This document shows, piece by piece, positions 10,264 to 20,742 of a DNA stretch of 64,000 nucleotides. The DNA is from Larix kaempferi (lineage: Eukaryota; Streptophyta; Pinopsida; Pinales; Pinaceae), in contig BSBM01000151.1 in assembly GCA_027924585.1 (NCBI GenBank), positions 6,977,501 through 7,041,500 of the forward strand. The letters are read 5' to 3'. The translations under genes were made by a program, and so were the position numbers. The notes beneath the pieces were generated by a model. That model did not search any database. It was not told where the DNA came from and saw only the letters and a program-made list of their open reading frames with translations. Every line of letters starts with the position of its first letter. Position 1 is the stretch's first letter.

Positions 10264-10369
10264 GTGAACAATGGTGAAGGCGGGTGGAAAGTAATGGGAA
10301 ACAATGTATTTTCCATACTGGAACTGATATTGCATTCAGTATTCGAAGGACTCACCATCGGCATTGCAG
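10264..10369 (+). pseudogene. ZIP metal-transporter exon fragment, unit 1
   Basis: The reading frame gives NNVFSILELILHSVFEGLTI followed by GIA and then a consensus-like splice donor (gcag|gtaggt at 10369/10370). HSVFEG followed by a small/hydrophobic IG motif is the signature of a metal-binding transmembrane helix in ZIP (ZRT/IRT-like) zinc/iron transporters, where the His and Glu bind metal. No other ZIP exon is recognisable on either side, so this is a captured or left-over exon, not a gene. It is present in every unit that reaches this position. Confidence 0.6.
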
Positions 10370-12100
10370 GTAGGTCATTTCTCCTTAAATTTGATTGTAC
10401 TTTCCCACTTCGAAGTTTCTTTTTTCCTATTTTAGATTCAGGTTCAATGTTCGAAAAACGCGTGTTCATATTTTCTTGAGAAAAGTTGTCTTCCGAGATT
10501 AAAAATGTTAAACATTTTCTCTGGAAAAGCTGTGTTTTTGGATATTAGTTCAACTAGTTACTGTAACCTTTTCCATAATAATGTTATTCAGGTACTGTGA
10601 TGCCAGAAATATTTTTCCAACAGTCCAAGAACATTTTTTGGTCCTTGGACAATTTGCTTTTCAAGTTACAATTCTATTAAAAATTAAAATTAAAGAGAGA
10701 CAGAGTTTGCGGTTGAGGATGGTCAAAATGGAACTCCCTACCAGTCACTCCTCCCAAGTTTGGAGACTACTTTCCTGATTGAGTAGCTAATGATAAAACA
10801 CTAAAACAAGTTTACATTGGGTATTCCATGCTGCATTCAACTATTGTTGAAAAGTCGGACCGTGAGAACCAATTTCACCATATTTGTTGCTCCAATTAAG
10901 TAATGTTTGTAAGAATTCATTAGGTTTTGTGTCACTATATATGATGCTTCAGTATGCTCGTAAAAAATAATTGGGGTTGATTCGTGTGTGCTAATGGATA
11001 TCCATATATTGGATCCCTCTGTGTATTAGTGGTAGGCCTACTCTACGAACACTATCTTCCCACATTAGTTGGCTCCGTCATATTTTGAAGACCTGCTATT
11101 CATGTGTAATTTGATATGCCTAATACACCCCATCAAACCAAACCATTGGTTAAGGTCGTGTGCTATGATACCTTGTTAAAAAATGGATATGTTAGGAACA
11201 AACTTGGAACCTTCTCTGGCCACTGGTCTCCAACATATTGTGGAACAGGACGTTGTGAACCACACTTCACTTCAATGTCAAGTTTTTACCAGTATTCTGG
11301 ACTTTCAAATGATATGTCGTTGCATTTCAAAGATCTAAATTTTATAAATTAGGAAATCTAAGTTTATAGAAAATATGGTCAAATCTGATGGTTGATAAAT
11401 TAGGTGACTATCATATCATAGCGCTTATTTTGTTTCTTGGAATCGAGTGATATAATCTGTTTTGTTAAATGTTGAAACGAATAATTGTTTTAAAGAGCTA
11501 AGAAGACCAATACTTTTTACTTTAAATGATAAGACTGTTGCAGCTGACGATTAAGTAGCCACCAGATTACAAACAGGTGAAGGCATTGGAGAGAAAAGCA
11601 ACTTTCCATCAGTTTGGATATGCTCATTATAAGCACGAAATGAGAGTAATCTTAAGTTGTTGTCACTGAGCATAAATGATTTGATGGTTTGTAGTATACA
11701 TATCGGTTTGATGCACTTTAAATTTTAAAGTAAATTAAGTAGTTTGTCATATCAATTAAGTAGTTTTTCATTTTTTGAAGTTTGATAAACCAAAATTAAT
11801 TTGAATGAATATTAATTATCATCATTCTCATTATCATAATTTGAAACCATTTGATTATGGTTGAAAAATAAACAGCACTTTACATTTTATAATTTGAATT
11901 AATTTGTTTTGTTACTTATCATTTGCTAACCAAAATCTACATATATGGATTGATCTTTACTATTACAGTTCTGGTCTCGTTTTATTTTTAGAGTAAGAAA
12001 AGAATATTCGCCCATCCCTTCTTGAGGGCTTGAGGGCTTGTTTCCTTAAATAAGAGAATTTTTATTTACTGCTCACCGAAGGTTTGTTTCCCTGAATAGA
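10370..12100. other. Spacer between ZIP-like exon and LINE A
   Basis: AT-rich, with no supported gene. A 78-codon ORF at 11116-11352 (begins MPNTPHQTKPLVKVVCYDTL) is conserved in all units reaching it, with one change (L to S), but that is expected from recent duplication. I do not recognise it. Stretches such as 11700-11900 are simple AT-rich sequence with a near-duplicated attaagtagttt motif. Confidence 0.4.
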
Positions 12101-12409
12101 TGGATTGAATAAGTTTGGATTTTTGTCTTTCCTAAACCATTGGAGTCTATGATTGAGGGGGAGGAGACTTGGACTCAAGCTACCCACTTGGGGTGTCCTA
12201 GTAGCAACCAGGTTAACAAAGTGGGAAGCACGTGGGTTCTTTTGTTTTTTCTGCTCCTCCTCACATTACACCACTGCATTTCCTCATTTTTTATTTCGAT
12301 TTTTATTGGGTACTGTCTTTCTTAGAGTTTCAGACTCTCTCCAACACATGGAGGGGGGGGGGGATTCTATTATGTCCTTGTGAATAGATCAACCATACTT
12401 TTTCGTGTG

Positions 12410-12673
12410 TTGATGGAGACCTGTCTATCTCTGGAAGCATGAAGACTCTGCACTTCTTCCCAGCGGGATAATTGGTTGTCTTCTGTTGGGCATCAACTCT
12501 TTCCTCGTTCGGGTAGTCTTGATGGTTTGGATGGTGGGAGATTCGGACATGTGAGCTCACCCAGAAAGCTACCCTCTACACCTATCTCGAATAATAAGGC
12601 TGCGAGGGTTTGGAGAAACCCTAAATCACAGGGGAGCTACGGGCCTCTCAATTCTAACTCAAACAGCCTTTGA
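12410..12673 (+). pseudogene. LINE A ORF1-like segment, 5' part
   Basis: Reads as a Ser/Pro/Asn-rich peptide (RSGSLDGLDGGRFGHVSSP, then ARVWRNPKSQGSYGPLNSNS). It lies upstream of the endonuclease where LINE ORF1 should be. No zinc knuckle or other ORF1 domain is visible, so the assignment rests on position and on the matching ORF1-like tail at 13791-14100. The equivalent frame is open for 97 codons in LINEs B, C and D; in A it starts later. Confidence 0.45.
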
Positions 12674-12679
12674 ACAGTT

Positions 12680-13782
12680 ATTCAGGGTCATCCAACACAC
12701 AGTTGGTTATTTCAATCAAGTGGGGAGACAGGGTAGGAGGTTTGCAAACCGATAACCTCATCCATAGAGCTACATGCATACCTAGTTGTCTTCATACAGT
12801 CCAGGTAACCCCATCACCTCCACTCTCATCCTAAGTAAGGTCCCCTTCTCTGTTGCATAGTCCCTCGGGCACCCCTTCCCTTAGTGTTGACCTGAGAAGG
12901 TATGGCTAGTCCCAACTGCTAAACCAAGGATGGATGAGCCCTCATCGGAGCCACCACGAGATCCAAACCACATGGTCTCTCTCCCACTGTGATTCGCTCT
13001 TGGATGTCCCTCAGCATTGCGGCCAAATGGCTTGTACTGGGACTGGATTTTTGGGCTTCGAATCAGTGTTCTCCTATGAATTTTTGGGCATCTCACACTC
13101 TCAGATTTTCCCCAGGGTTCAGGTCAATGGATTCCATGACCATATTTCGCTTCTGATATGAATTTTCTAGGCGACCTTGACACACTAAAGCGTGGCTTCT
13201 CTCCAAGTCGTCATATATGGTTCTTCGTCCTGCTCTGACTGGGTCCTCCATGAAAACTCCTGCCCCTGGCCAAAAATCCCCTGGGGACTAGGGAGAAATC
13301 CCCCAAAGAGGTCGAGTGGATTATGGGTCAAGAAAACCGAGCCCATACCCTTCCTTACGAATTTCAGGGCTTCCGATACTCCATCACTCTCATGGATTGA
13401 CTTTGTCACCCACTCCCTTAGAACAGAAAGAAATGTCAGCAAGGAAGGTCAAATGGTTTCTCAAGGTGACATATGCTAGCCTAGGGTTCAATCCCAAAAC
13501 CCCTCACCTCTCCCAAGTGGATACACATAGACCCCTCATTTAGTTGCATCCATAACAAGCCCCTTGGTATTTTTATTGCATGAGATCTGTTTACATCATT
13601 TTTACAATTTCCAAGGCTCAATAGCACATGGATAACACAATATCAACTACTTTCCGCTTAAAGGTTAGCATTCACAAGCACGTCCTTGGCCTTGAGCTCC
13701 ACGCTAGGAATCATACATCACATGTATACAATATTTACATTAAAATCCAATACATCCGAAGGCTCAAAATGGGGGTATTACA
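12680..13782 (-). mobile_element. LTR-like sequence inside LINE A ORF1 (possible solo LTR)
   Basis: Read on the minus strand from 13782 it begins tgtaatacccccattttgag, like the 5' end of many plant gypsy LTRs (TGTAAYACCC). It separates two ORF1-like segments. I could not find a matching target duplication or a definite left end, so the left boundary is approximate. It is present in all four LINEs, so it predates the array. Alternatively it is a diverged part of the LINE itself. Confidence 0.4.
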
Positions 13783-13790
13783 CCTGGATA

Positions 13791-14100
13791 TTTCTATCTT
13801 TGCTTCCCCTATCGAAGACCATCATGTATCATTAGGGAACTCTAGCTCTCCTTCTGTTGGACCTTTTGATAAATCCCCACTATCTACTTTTGTGGATTTT
13901 CCAGATGATTGCGCACACTCTATCCCTATATCCTCGATCCAATGTCCTAATGTTACCACCCGGAGGAAAAATGAACCCAATTAATTGGATGGTTCCACTC
14001 ATAGCAAATGGGTTAACCCTCAGATATCCTCTATCCAGTCAGCAGCTGCGGCTTTATCTTATGACTCTCCTAATGTATAGAAAATTGGGGCCCTTGGAGT
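13791..14100 (+). pseudogene. LINE A ORF1-like segment, 3' part
   Basis: One frame reads LDISIFASPIEDHHVSLGNS, then Ser/Pro-rich sequence up to a stop at 13984; after it the same frame continues WVNPQISSIQSAAAALSYDS. It sits just before the endonuclease, as expected for the end of ORF1 or the ORF1/ORF2 junction. Degenerate. Confidence 0.45.
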
Positions 14101-14172
14101 AGAAAATCCCTCTGTACAACAATATCCATGATTATTCTTTGATTCAATACTCAAGGGATTGGAAATTCCCCT

Positions 14173-14870
14173 AAGCGAATTGCATTCAAAGGACTTTTAG
14201 ATTTGGTGAAACCAGATATTATATTGTTGCAAGAGACCATGACCATTGCTTTTAATGCTTGTTATTTCTTCCTTAAAATCAAGCCCAGTTGGAAATGCTG
14301 TGGGTTAGATTCAAACAGACTATTGGGATGCCTCCTATCGGTTTGGAACCCTTCTCTGGTTGAAGTTTATCCCTTTAAATATGTTGTGGGCATTCTTTTG
14401 GAGGGTCGGGTCGTGGGAATTAATCACTCCATCAATGTTTTGAACATTTATCGGCCTTATAACAATAGGTGTAATTTTTGGGATCACATTTCATAGTATG
14501 CGTTGCTTAACAATCAATCATTGATTTTTGCGGGTGATCTTAAGCTAACGTTATTGTTGGAGCATATTTCGGGTTACAACATTACTGTTCCATGCTAGGA
14601 ATCATACATTCTTTTGGAGGTTTGGGTCGTGGGAATTAATCACTCCATCAATGTTTTGAACATTTATTGGCCTTATAACAATAGGTGTACTTTTTGGGAT
14701 CACATTTCATAGTATGTGTTGCTTAACAATCAATCATTGATTTTTGCGGGTGATCTTAAGCTAACGTTATTGTCGGAGCAGATTTCGGGTTACAACATTA
14801 CTTTTGACCCATTGGCACAATATTTCATTTCTCTTTTCGAGAATTATAGTCCTTTTGATGTTTGATCTAA
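14173..14870 (+). pseudogene. LINE A endonuclease domain, with internal duplication
   Basis: An APE-type endonuclease at the ORF2 N-terminus. It opens KRIAFKGLLDLVKPDIILLQ followed by ET (the catalytic Glu motif), then VVGINHSINVLNIYRPYNN and LIFAGDLKLTL, which in an active enzyme would normally read GD(F/L)N. A stop precedes YALLNNQ in both copies. Bases 14392-14607 are repeated at 14608-14801, so the central part of the domain occurs twice. The domain would nick target DNA to prime reverse transcription; this one is dead. Confidence 0.8.
14392..14801. repeat. 216-bp direct duplication with 18-bp filler in LINE A endonuclease
   Basis: attcttttggag at 14392 recurs at 14608. The first unit matches the second up to about 14585-14589 and ends in a filler (14590-14607) that is not LINE sequence. 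The filler and the next two bases match 13699-13718 of the LTR-like segment with one mismatch here and none in LINEs B-D. Confidence 0.85.
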
Positions 14871-14899
14871 CATTATCACCCCTACTTGGTCAAACGCTC

Positions 14900-16990
14900 G
14901 AGCATGTAGAGCAGGAGTGGCCAAGCAACTAAATCGTTTTTTGATGGAAGACAGTTTTGGGAATGCACTTGGGCCTTGTCGTACTTGGACTATTCCGATA
15001 GGGGTCTCGGACAACAAAGCTATTGCTCTCCAATTGGAATATGGATTTCAAATGTTGTTCTCACTCTTACCCCTTTATATTCAATCGCACTTGGATCAAA
15101 GACCCTACATTCGGTGAGTTGGTCGCAAATTTTTGGGTATCCTATGCTGTTCACAAGTCTAGGTCCCCACTGCAAGTATTGATCAAGAAGATCCAACTTC
15201 TTAGAGTTGATGTGGTCAAATGGGAAAAGGAGGAAAAGAAATCTAATTCTGTAGAACTGGTGGATATTGAAAGATAAATTATAGAGATAGAAGGAGTGGT
15301 CAATGGGAACCTTTTCTCTTCGATCAAGAAGGAGAGGCTTCTATCTTTGGAATCGAAGAAGGCTAAGATTCTTCACCAAATTGAAGCTACCTGGCGACTT
15401 AAAAGCATAGCACTTTGGGTCTCTCTTGGAGACACTAATACCAAGTTTCTTCAATGCTATGCCTCACACCATAGAGTCAGGAAATTGATATGGGAATTGA
15501 GAAACATAGCAGATATTCTTGTGAACGATTGGAGAAATCTTAAGGAGGAAGCAATCCATCACTTTAAAGACACTTATCAACAAGAGTCAAATGCTATTTT
15601 TTCTAATCAATTGAAGGCGCTCTGATTATATCCTTAGTTATTCACCAATGTTGAAGGAAGGGATGCTGGGAAGGTGGTATCTCTAGACGAGATCAAAGAA
15701 ATTCTGCAAAAAATTATCAAGGACAAGAGCCCCGGTCCCAAGGAGTGGACAATGAACTTCTTCCTGCAGTTTTTTGATTTGGTTGGACCATATCTTCATA
15801 GGGCCATTGAAGATTCTAGATTGAAGGAAACCACCCCTACTAACTTGAATACTACCTACAAGACTCCAATACCTAAGAAGGACCTACCGAATACATTCCA
15901 TGACTATCAGTTGATTTTGCTACGCAATTTGATCTATAAATTCATTTCCAAAATCATATCCAACAGGACCAAACCTGTCTTGGAGATTTTTATCTCTGCG
16001 GAACAGTGTGGCTTCTTATCGAATCATCAATTTCTGGAGTTAGACCTGGAAACAATGCGAGTTTCTCAGGAATTCCTTCACTTGGTAAAAGATAAGAACC
16101 TTCAAGCCCTTATCTTAAAAATGGACCTCATCAAGGCTTACGGCTATGTGGATTGGTCCTTCTTAGGATTTGTGTTGATTCATGATTACTATTCCTACGA
16201 AAGTCACGAACTGGATCATGTCTTGCATATGTTCTACATCTTACGTTGTCCTCATCAATGGTTCTCCATCAAGAAATTTTCACACTACCCAGGGGTTGAG
16301 ATAGGGATGCCCATTGTCCTTGTTATTATTCTTACTGGTAATCGAGGGTTTGAGTAATCTCATTGGAAATGGTAAGACTGAGGGGAAGATTCAAGGTATT
16401 GAGATTACTCGTAACCTCTCTATTACCCACATTCTATTCGTAGATGATGATTTAAATTTTGGGATTGACTTGACATTTGAATGGAAATTTTTTAAATGTA
16501 TTATTGACCTGTTCTGCAAGGCCACGGGGATGTCCATAAGTATACACAAGTCTATGTTTCTTGTTAACTGTGCTGATGCAGGACTTATTGCTTCTGTCCG
16601 AGATATTTTTCTTTTCATATGGAGTCTATTGATTCAGAATTTTAGTATCTCGTATATTTCCTGAAACCCAATTTTTATGAAAAGAAGGATTGGCACTGGT
16701 GGATTGATTGGCGCCGGCTGACAGATGGATAAATCATTGGTCCTTCTGTTGGTTGTCCGTGGGTGGCAGACTAGTATTGGCCAAATCGGTTCTACAAAGC
16801 CTACCAGTATTTTGGTTCTCACTTTTTGTGATACTCGTAGGGGTTGTGAAGGTTATTGGGAAGAATCTCTTTCAGTTTATTTGGGCAGGCCGAACTACGG
16901 ATTCCAAGATTCATGATCTATCTTCATGGGACAGTCTATCCCATCGACTAAATTTGTGGGGATGGGGTCTGAAAAATATTGGATCTCTTT
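14900..16990 (+). pseudogene. LINE A reverse transcriptase domain
   Basis: Successive frames read as a plant LINE RT: SNARACRAGVAKQLNRFLMED, then FKFNRTW-like, then KSPGPKEWTMNFFLQFF (the KSPGPDG-type motif), PIPKKDLPNTFHDYQLI (the IPK..P..F.dyRPI motif), LILKMDLIKAYGYVDWSFL (the D..KAYD.V.W motif) and THILFVDDDLNFG with the catalytic VDD near 16437-16451. The frame shifts between 16310 and 16335 (GMPIVLVII against LLFLLVIEG), and stops lie near 15277, 15625 and 16664. The later part (CWLSVGGRLVLAKSVLQSLP) is the RT thumb/connection typical of plant LINEs. Unlike LINEs B and C, it has no TAG at 15908-15910. Confidence 0.88.
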
Positions 16991-17343
16991 AGTTTGGCCC
17001 CCCATGCCAAAAGTATTTGGAGGTGTATTTTTGGGGATGGATTATGGAGCGTAACATAATTATAGGTTGCCTCATTCATTAGTTAATTTTCTACACTCCT
17101 GTAATCTCATGTTCCTTTATCAGATCCACCGACCACTTGTGAGTCACTCTTCGGTTTCTTATTGGTGCAATGCTAGTGAGATGGGAGTGCCACTAGATTT
17201 ATCGGATGAATGGTCTCATTAAATTCTTATGTTGAATAGAGTGGGTATCACCTTTTTCAGATTCAGTAGATATAGTGATTGGGGAAGGAGTTAAATCTTT
17301 TGAAGTACTTGCATCGAAGAAAGCATATGAGGTTCTTATAAAT

Positions 17344-19151
17344 CACGGGGGGTTCACTAGTGAGGCAATATCATATCACGTCCATTCATATTGGGGGTTT
17401 GAATACTTTTAAAAACCTCAAAAATATATTGCCCCATATTAAGGGGTTAAGGGGTTTTTTTAATTTGACATAGTAATATAAATATTGGGGATTATTTTAT
17501 TTGGGTGTGCCGAGGAATAACCTCCAAATCGTGGGATGGATTCATACCTCCAAATCATGGGCTGAATTCATACCCACCTAAAACTTAAGGACCCTCCATT
17601 TTTATTTGATATTGCTTATGATGATAAGTTTTGCATAAATCTAATGTAATGTACCAATGATAATATCGATGGAAGTCTTGTTGGATTATTGGCCTTTAGC
17701 AATCCTCATTTAATAGCTTACTTAGGCTTGGTTTGAATTGATATTCTATTTTTTTCATCTTTAAGTTAAGAGATGTAGCTAATTGGGAGTTCCGTACTCG
17801 AACAATTGTATTGTATTTTTTGTAGGCATTCAAGTAAAATATTTAACTCTTCATTTTTTAGGTTGGGGCTTAGGTGGGATTTGAGATTCAATTAAACCTT
17901 TCTCCATGAAAACAAAGAAAAGTGAGTTCAATATTTATTGACTCACTGGAACAAAGAAAACTTAGATCAATGTTTCTTGACTAATTATTTCTTTCAATTT
18001 TTTGTATTCATCTTTAATATTTTCACATTTCCAGTTAGGAACAATTGCTAGATTGAGTTATATTTGGCACATTCATAATTGTAATTTCAATTCTTACATA
18101 TACGGAACCCGTCTTAATATTGTATTGGAATTGACATGAACATAGGTGAAAATATAAATCCTTATTTGCATACCATATGTGTTATCATTACCATGAAATT
18201 GTATCATATAAGTTTCACCATCTGTGCATATTTATAACAATTGCATGCTTGAAACCTAACAATGGATACTTTTCCCTCTCCTATAAAGATAAAAAGAAAC
18301 TAGATATAACCCAAGAAAAGATAACTAAATGTTTTTAATTCCCTTGATTGCAAGAATAAATGTAGGGGAAGTGGAGGCAATTCATTGGATCTTGTGAATG
18401 ACCCAAATCCAAGCTATGCACATGATCATATGGTGTTATTGAAAAGTGAAAGGAATTTTTCTATGTTCATTTTGGTTCAAAAATCAATGATGTTTGTTTT
18501 GATAGGAAGGTAGGGGAATACATCCATGAATGGGTTTCAATTTTTCATTTTTATGGAGTTTAATTTATTAAGGTTATAGAAAACATGAGCTCTCTATGGC
18601 TATATTTGTATTTACATATATAAAATTGATAGATTGAAAAGTTGTGGTATGAAACATATGCAATTCTCATATGTTCTAAGGCTTGCACTAACAATTAGAC
18701 TATCAGTCTTTTACATTCTTTGTTATGTTGATATCTTGACTAGGTTTTCTTTTATGCATTTTTCCTTCCTCGGTACTATTTCCTTGGGTCTTCCACTATC
18801 CCATGCTACAAATTGACCAGTCTCCCCTGCAATCCTAGTGGGATCATTATTAGCATTATACTATTATTTTATCTAGCATCTTGTTTGCTTATACTAAGAT
18901 GTGTTAGGGATCCTGTTTGTTGCAACTTGACAATATGATATAAAGGGGTGTTAAAAATGGGTTGATAAAAATTGATATCTACAATATTTGGTGAAACTAG
19001 GGTTTTCTTAATTTGAAAGGCATATTGGGAGGGGGGTTCAACAATGCAATTTTAGGATGCATTTTCCAATATTTAGTGAAATTAGGGATATTCTTTAATA
19101 TCATGTGAACGATCGTGCTATGTAACAAGTTTACTAAGTGAACCCCCCGTG
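17344..19151. mobile_element. 1808-bp non-autonomous DNA transposon, hAT-like, in LINE A only
   Basis: Terminal inverted repeats are perfect over 15 bases (cacggggggttcact at 17344 and agtgaaccccccgtg ending at 19151). An 8-bp target duplication, ttataaat, flanks it at 17336-17343 and 19152-19159. The empty site is seen in the other LINEs (ttataaatgggg near 32546, 45586 and 58618). An 8-bp duplication fits hAT elements, although the terminus starts CACGG rather than the usual CAGGG-like hAT end, so the superfamily is tentative. The interior is AT-rich with no ORF longer than about 60 codons and no transposase, hence non-autonomous. Since only unit 2 has it, insertion followed the duplication of the array. 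Confidence 0.92.
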
Positions 19152-19560
19152 TTATAAATGGGGTAGCGCCTGTTTATCACAAATGGTCATCGAACTATAT
19201 TTGGAAATGCCACATCCCTTTGAATATTAAGTGCTTCACCTGGATCTGTTTGGAGAACAAAATCCTCATGTGGGATAAACTCACCAAACGAGGATTTTCT
19301 AGTCCTGTTCGTTGTGTTCTCTGTTTGAGGGGGCTGGAATCTGTGTCACACTTATTTGTTCACTGTCATTTCGTTAGGCTGTTGTGGAGCGAGATTGAAC
19401 ATGCACTTAATTTTACAAGGGTATAGTGTAGTAATAGTCTTCGGGGCTGTTTGTACAATTGGTTTTATAACAAGCCTCCATTCAAGGATCTCCCATTTTT
19501 CCTTATTTGGGAGGTGTGGAAAGCCCGCAATAGATGCATATTCTAGGATGTAAAACCTTC
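19152..19560 (+). pseudogene. LINE A zf-RVT domain, split by the DNA transposon
   Basis: Continues the zf-RVT domain interrupted at 17343 (the upstream part is 17230-17343). Landmarks are the WKCHIPLNIKCFTW stretch, KLTKRGF, CVLCLRG and HLFVHCHFVRLLW. A TAG at 19424-19426 replaces the Trp codon of the other copies, so it carries its own stop besides the 1.8 kb insertion. Confidence 0.85.
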
Positions 19561-19599
19561 CGTGCACTCGGTTTTCCTTCGGGTCATTAGTGCAGTTTA

Positions 19600-19850
19600 T
19601 GAATTCGCTGTTGTTCCCTCATTTAAACCTCCGAGGTCTTTTAATAAGCAGGGATGGTTCTCCACCTTTTTTATAGTTGTCATTTCACACTTAAGATGGG
19701 CGTCGGTTCAGGAAGCAATAATGAGGCCGAATTTTTGGCGTTATGGGGCCTTTTATGGTTCGCTAAGTGCAGCCTGGATATTCTCATAATTCAAATCTTC
19801 GGTGACTTCAAGGTGGCGGTTGATTGGGCCGCGAAAGCTACATAGATTCA
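19600..19850 (+). pseudogene. LINE A RNase H-like domain
   Basis: Frame-shifted but recognisable: FNKQGW, then GVGSGSNNEAEFLALWGLLW and FGDFKVAVDWAAKAT, ending at a TAG. Here GCAGCCTGG replaces the GCAGGG of the LINE B-D copies (Ser-Leu insertion). Downstream, 19860-20000 keeps the helix-coding stretch (DFEEIHFSNLFREFEELAHQ) that is missing from the truncated first LINE. Confidence 0.75.
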
Positions 19851-20325
19851 TCTCACTCGGTATGACCACTCAATGGATTGACTTCGGGCTGTAATCATTG
19901 ATTTTGAGGAGATCCACTTTTCTAATCTTTTTAGAGAATTTGAAGAATTAGCACACCAACAGTCCAAGGAGGCTACAGGACAAATGGACTGTTATATTTC
20001 ATTTGAAAAATGATCTAAAAATGCATCAGTGGAGGAGGGTGCGGAAAAATATTTCTACAGTAGGCCCATCTAGTATGTTTTTTACCTTTTGTATGGAAGC
20101 TACACGCTATGTATGTAACAATTATTATATTTGTCGATGGCATACAATGTTAGGCAGACATTCCGGACTTGTAGATGTTATTGTATCATTCACGTTTCCA
20201 TTTTTGGTGGGCTAAGAGGTTTGAGTTGTATTCTCTATATTACAACCTTATTGAAGTAACTTTGATTCTAAAACGAATATCAAATTGCAACTTTATTCTT
20301 ATTGGAAAATAAATGTGTGATTTTT

Positions 20326-20445
20326 AGGCGAAAGCTAAGCATTGAGCTGCAGAGCATTAAATGCGGCGGCTCAATGCTTAGGGTCCATTGGATTCGGAGA
20401 CCGCCGCATTTAATGCTCCGCAGCTCAATGCTTAGCTTTCGGCTA
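20326..20445. mobile_element. 120-bp inverted-repeat hairpin, copy 2
   Basis: Arms (aggcgaaagc...ggcgg and ccgcc...gctttcggcta) pair almost perfectly, with about three mismatches. The loop carries an extra copy of ctcaatgcttag. It is flanked by attttt on both sides. It lies about 300 bp upstream of the start codon of the one intact gene copy. It could be a foldback MITE and, if transcribed, a long RNA hairpin able to feed small-RNA production; that is inference. Confidence 0.85.
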
Positions 20446-20742
20446 ATTTTTAAACCATTGTACGAGCACCTTGGTAGAGATGAACGCCCCTAGCTCCTTG
20501 ATAGTATCAAAATGTGCATTGAGCATTCCTAAAAGGTATGTCATGGCGCTATAAGTCAGTTTAAAATAACCCTTAAAACAAATGGGAAAAAATTAACGCA
20601 ACAAACATCGATTCGCAAAACGACACGTACGATTTATGACCGTTGATTCGCATCGGTATTTATTGCAGTTGGGAGAGTTCATCTCCATATTCATATTCAG
20701 ATTAAACCATTTGTGACCGTTGAACAGAAAAAGGAAATAGAC
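20446..20742 (+). promoter_or_regulatory. 5' region of gene copy 2, with a 26-codon upstream ORF
   Basis: Presumed promoter/leader. TATAA at 20550-20554 and an ACGT core (cacgtac, near 20624) are candidate elements only. An upstream ATG at 20636 opens 26 codons ending in TGA at 20714-20716, 27 bp before the main ATG. ttattgcag and atattcag just upstream could be splice acceptors, so a 5' exon is possible. Confidence 0.35.

Larger units (their letters stand above)
12101..20270 (+). mobile_element. LINE A: dead plant LINE bridging units 1 and 2
   Basis: Order seen: ORF1-like segments, endonuclease, RT, zf-RVT, RNase H, 3' end. ORF2 has several stops and frame changes, so no active protein can be made. 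It carries three further events: LTR-like sequence inside ORF1, a 216-bp duplication in the endonuclease, and an 1808-bp DNA transposon in the zf-RVT region that the other LINEs lack. The exact 5' end is uncertain; 12101 is approximate, and no clear poly(A) tail or target duplication was found. Confidence 0.8.

Noticed and set aside
11116-11352. Conserved 78-codon ORF as a real gene
   Set aside because: Conservation among units is expected from recent duplication; no motif and no start context could be supported.
13485-13500. ggttcaatccc looks like a tRNA T-loop/box B
   Set aside because: No box A, no acceptor stem and no cloverleaf could be found around it; a chance match in the LTR-like segment.
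12680-13782. A firm solo-LTR call with target duplication
   Set aside because: The minus-strand start is LTR-like, but the base-exact left end and a duplicate of cctgg could not be found, so it is kept only as LTR-like.
14173-16990. RT belonging to an integrated virus (pararetrovirus)
   Set aside because: The RT motifs, APE-type endonuclease upstream and zf-RVT/RNase H downstream are those of plant LINEs; no movement or coat protein or protease is present.
20302-20493. 63-codon ORF across the hairpin element
   Set aside because: It runs through both arms of an inverted repeat and changes with arm mismatches; no protein motif.
20713-20742. A longer form of the gene starting at GTG (20713)
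   Set aside because: Plant nuclear genes start at ATG almost always; the ATG at 20743 is the first in this frame.
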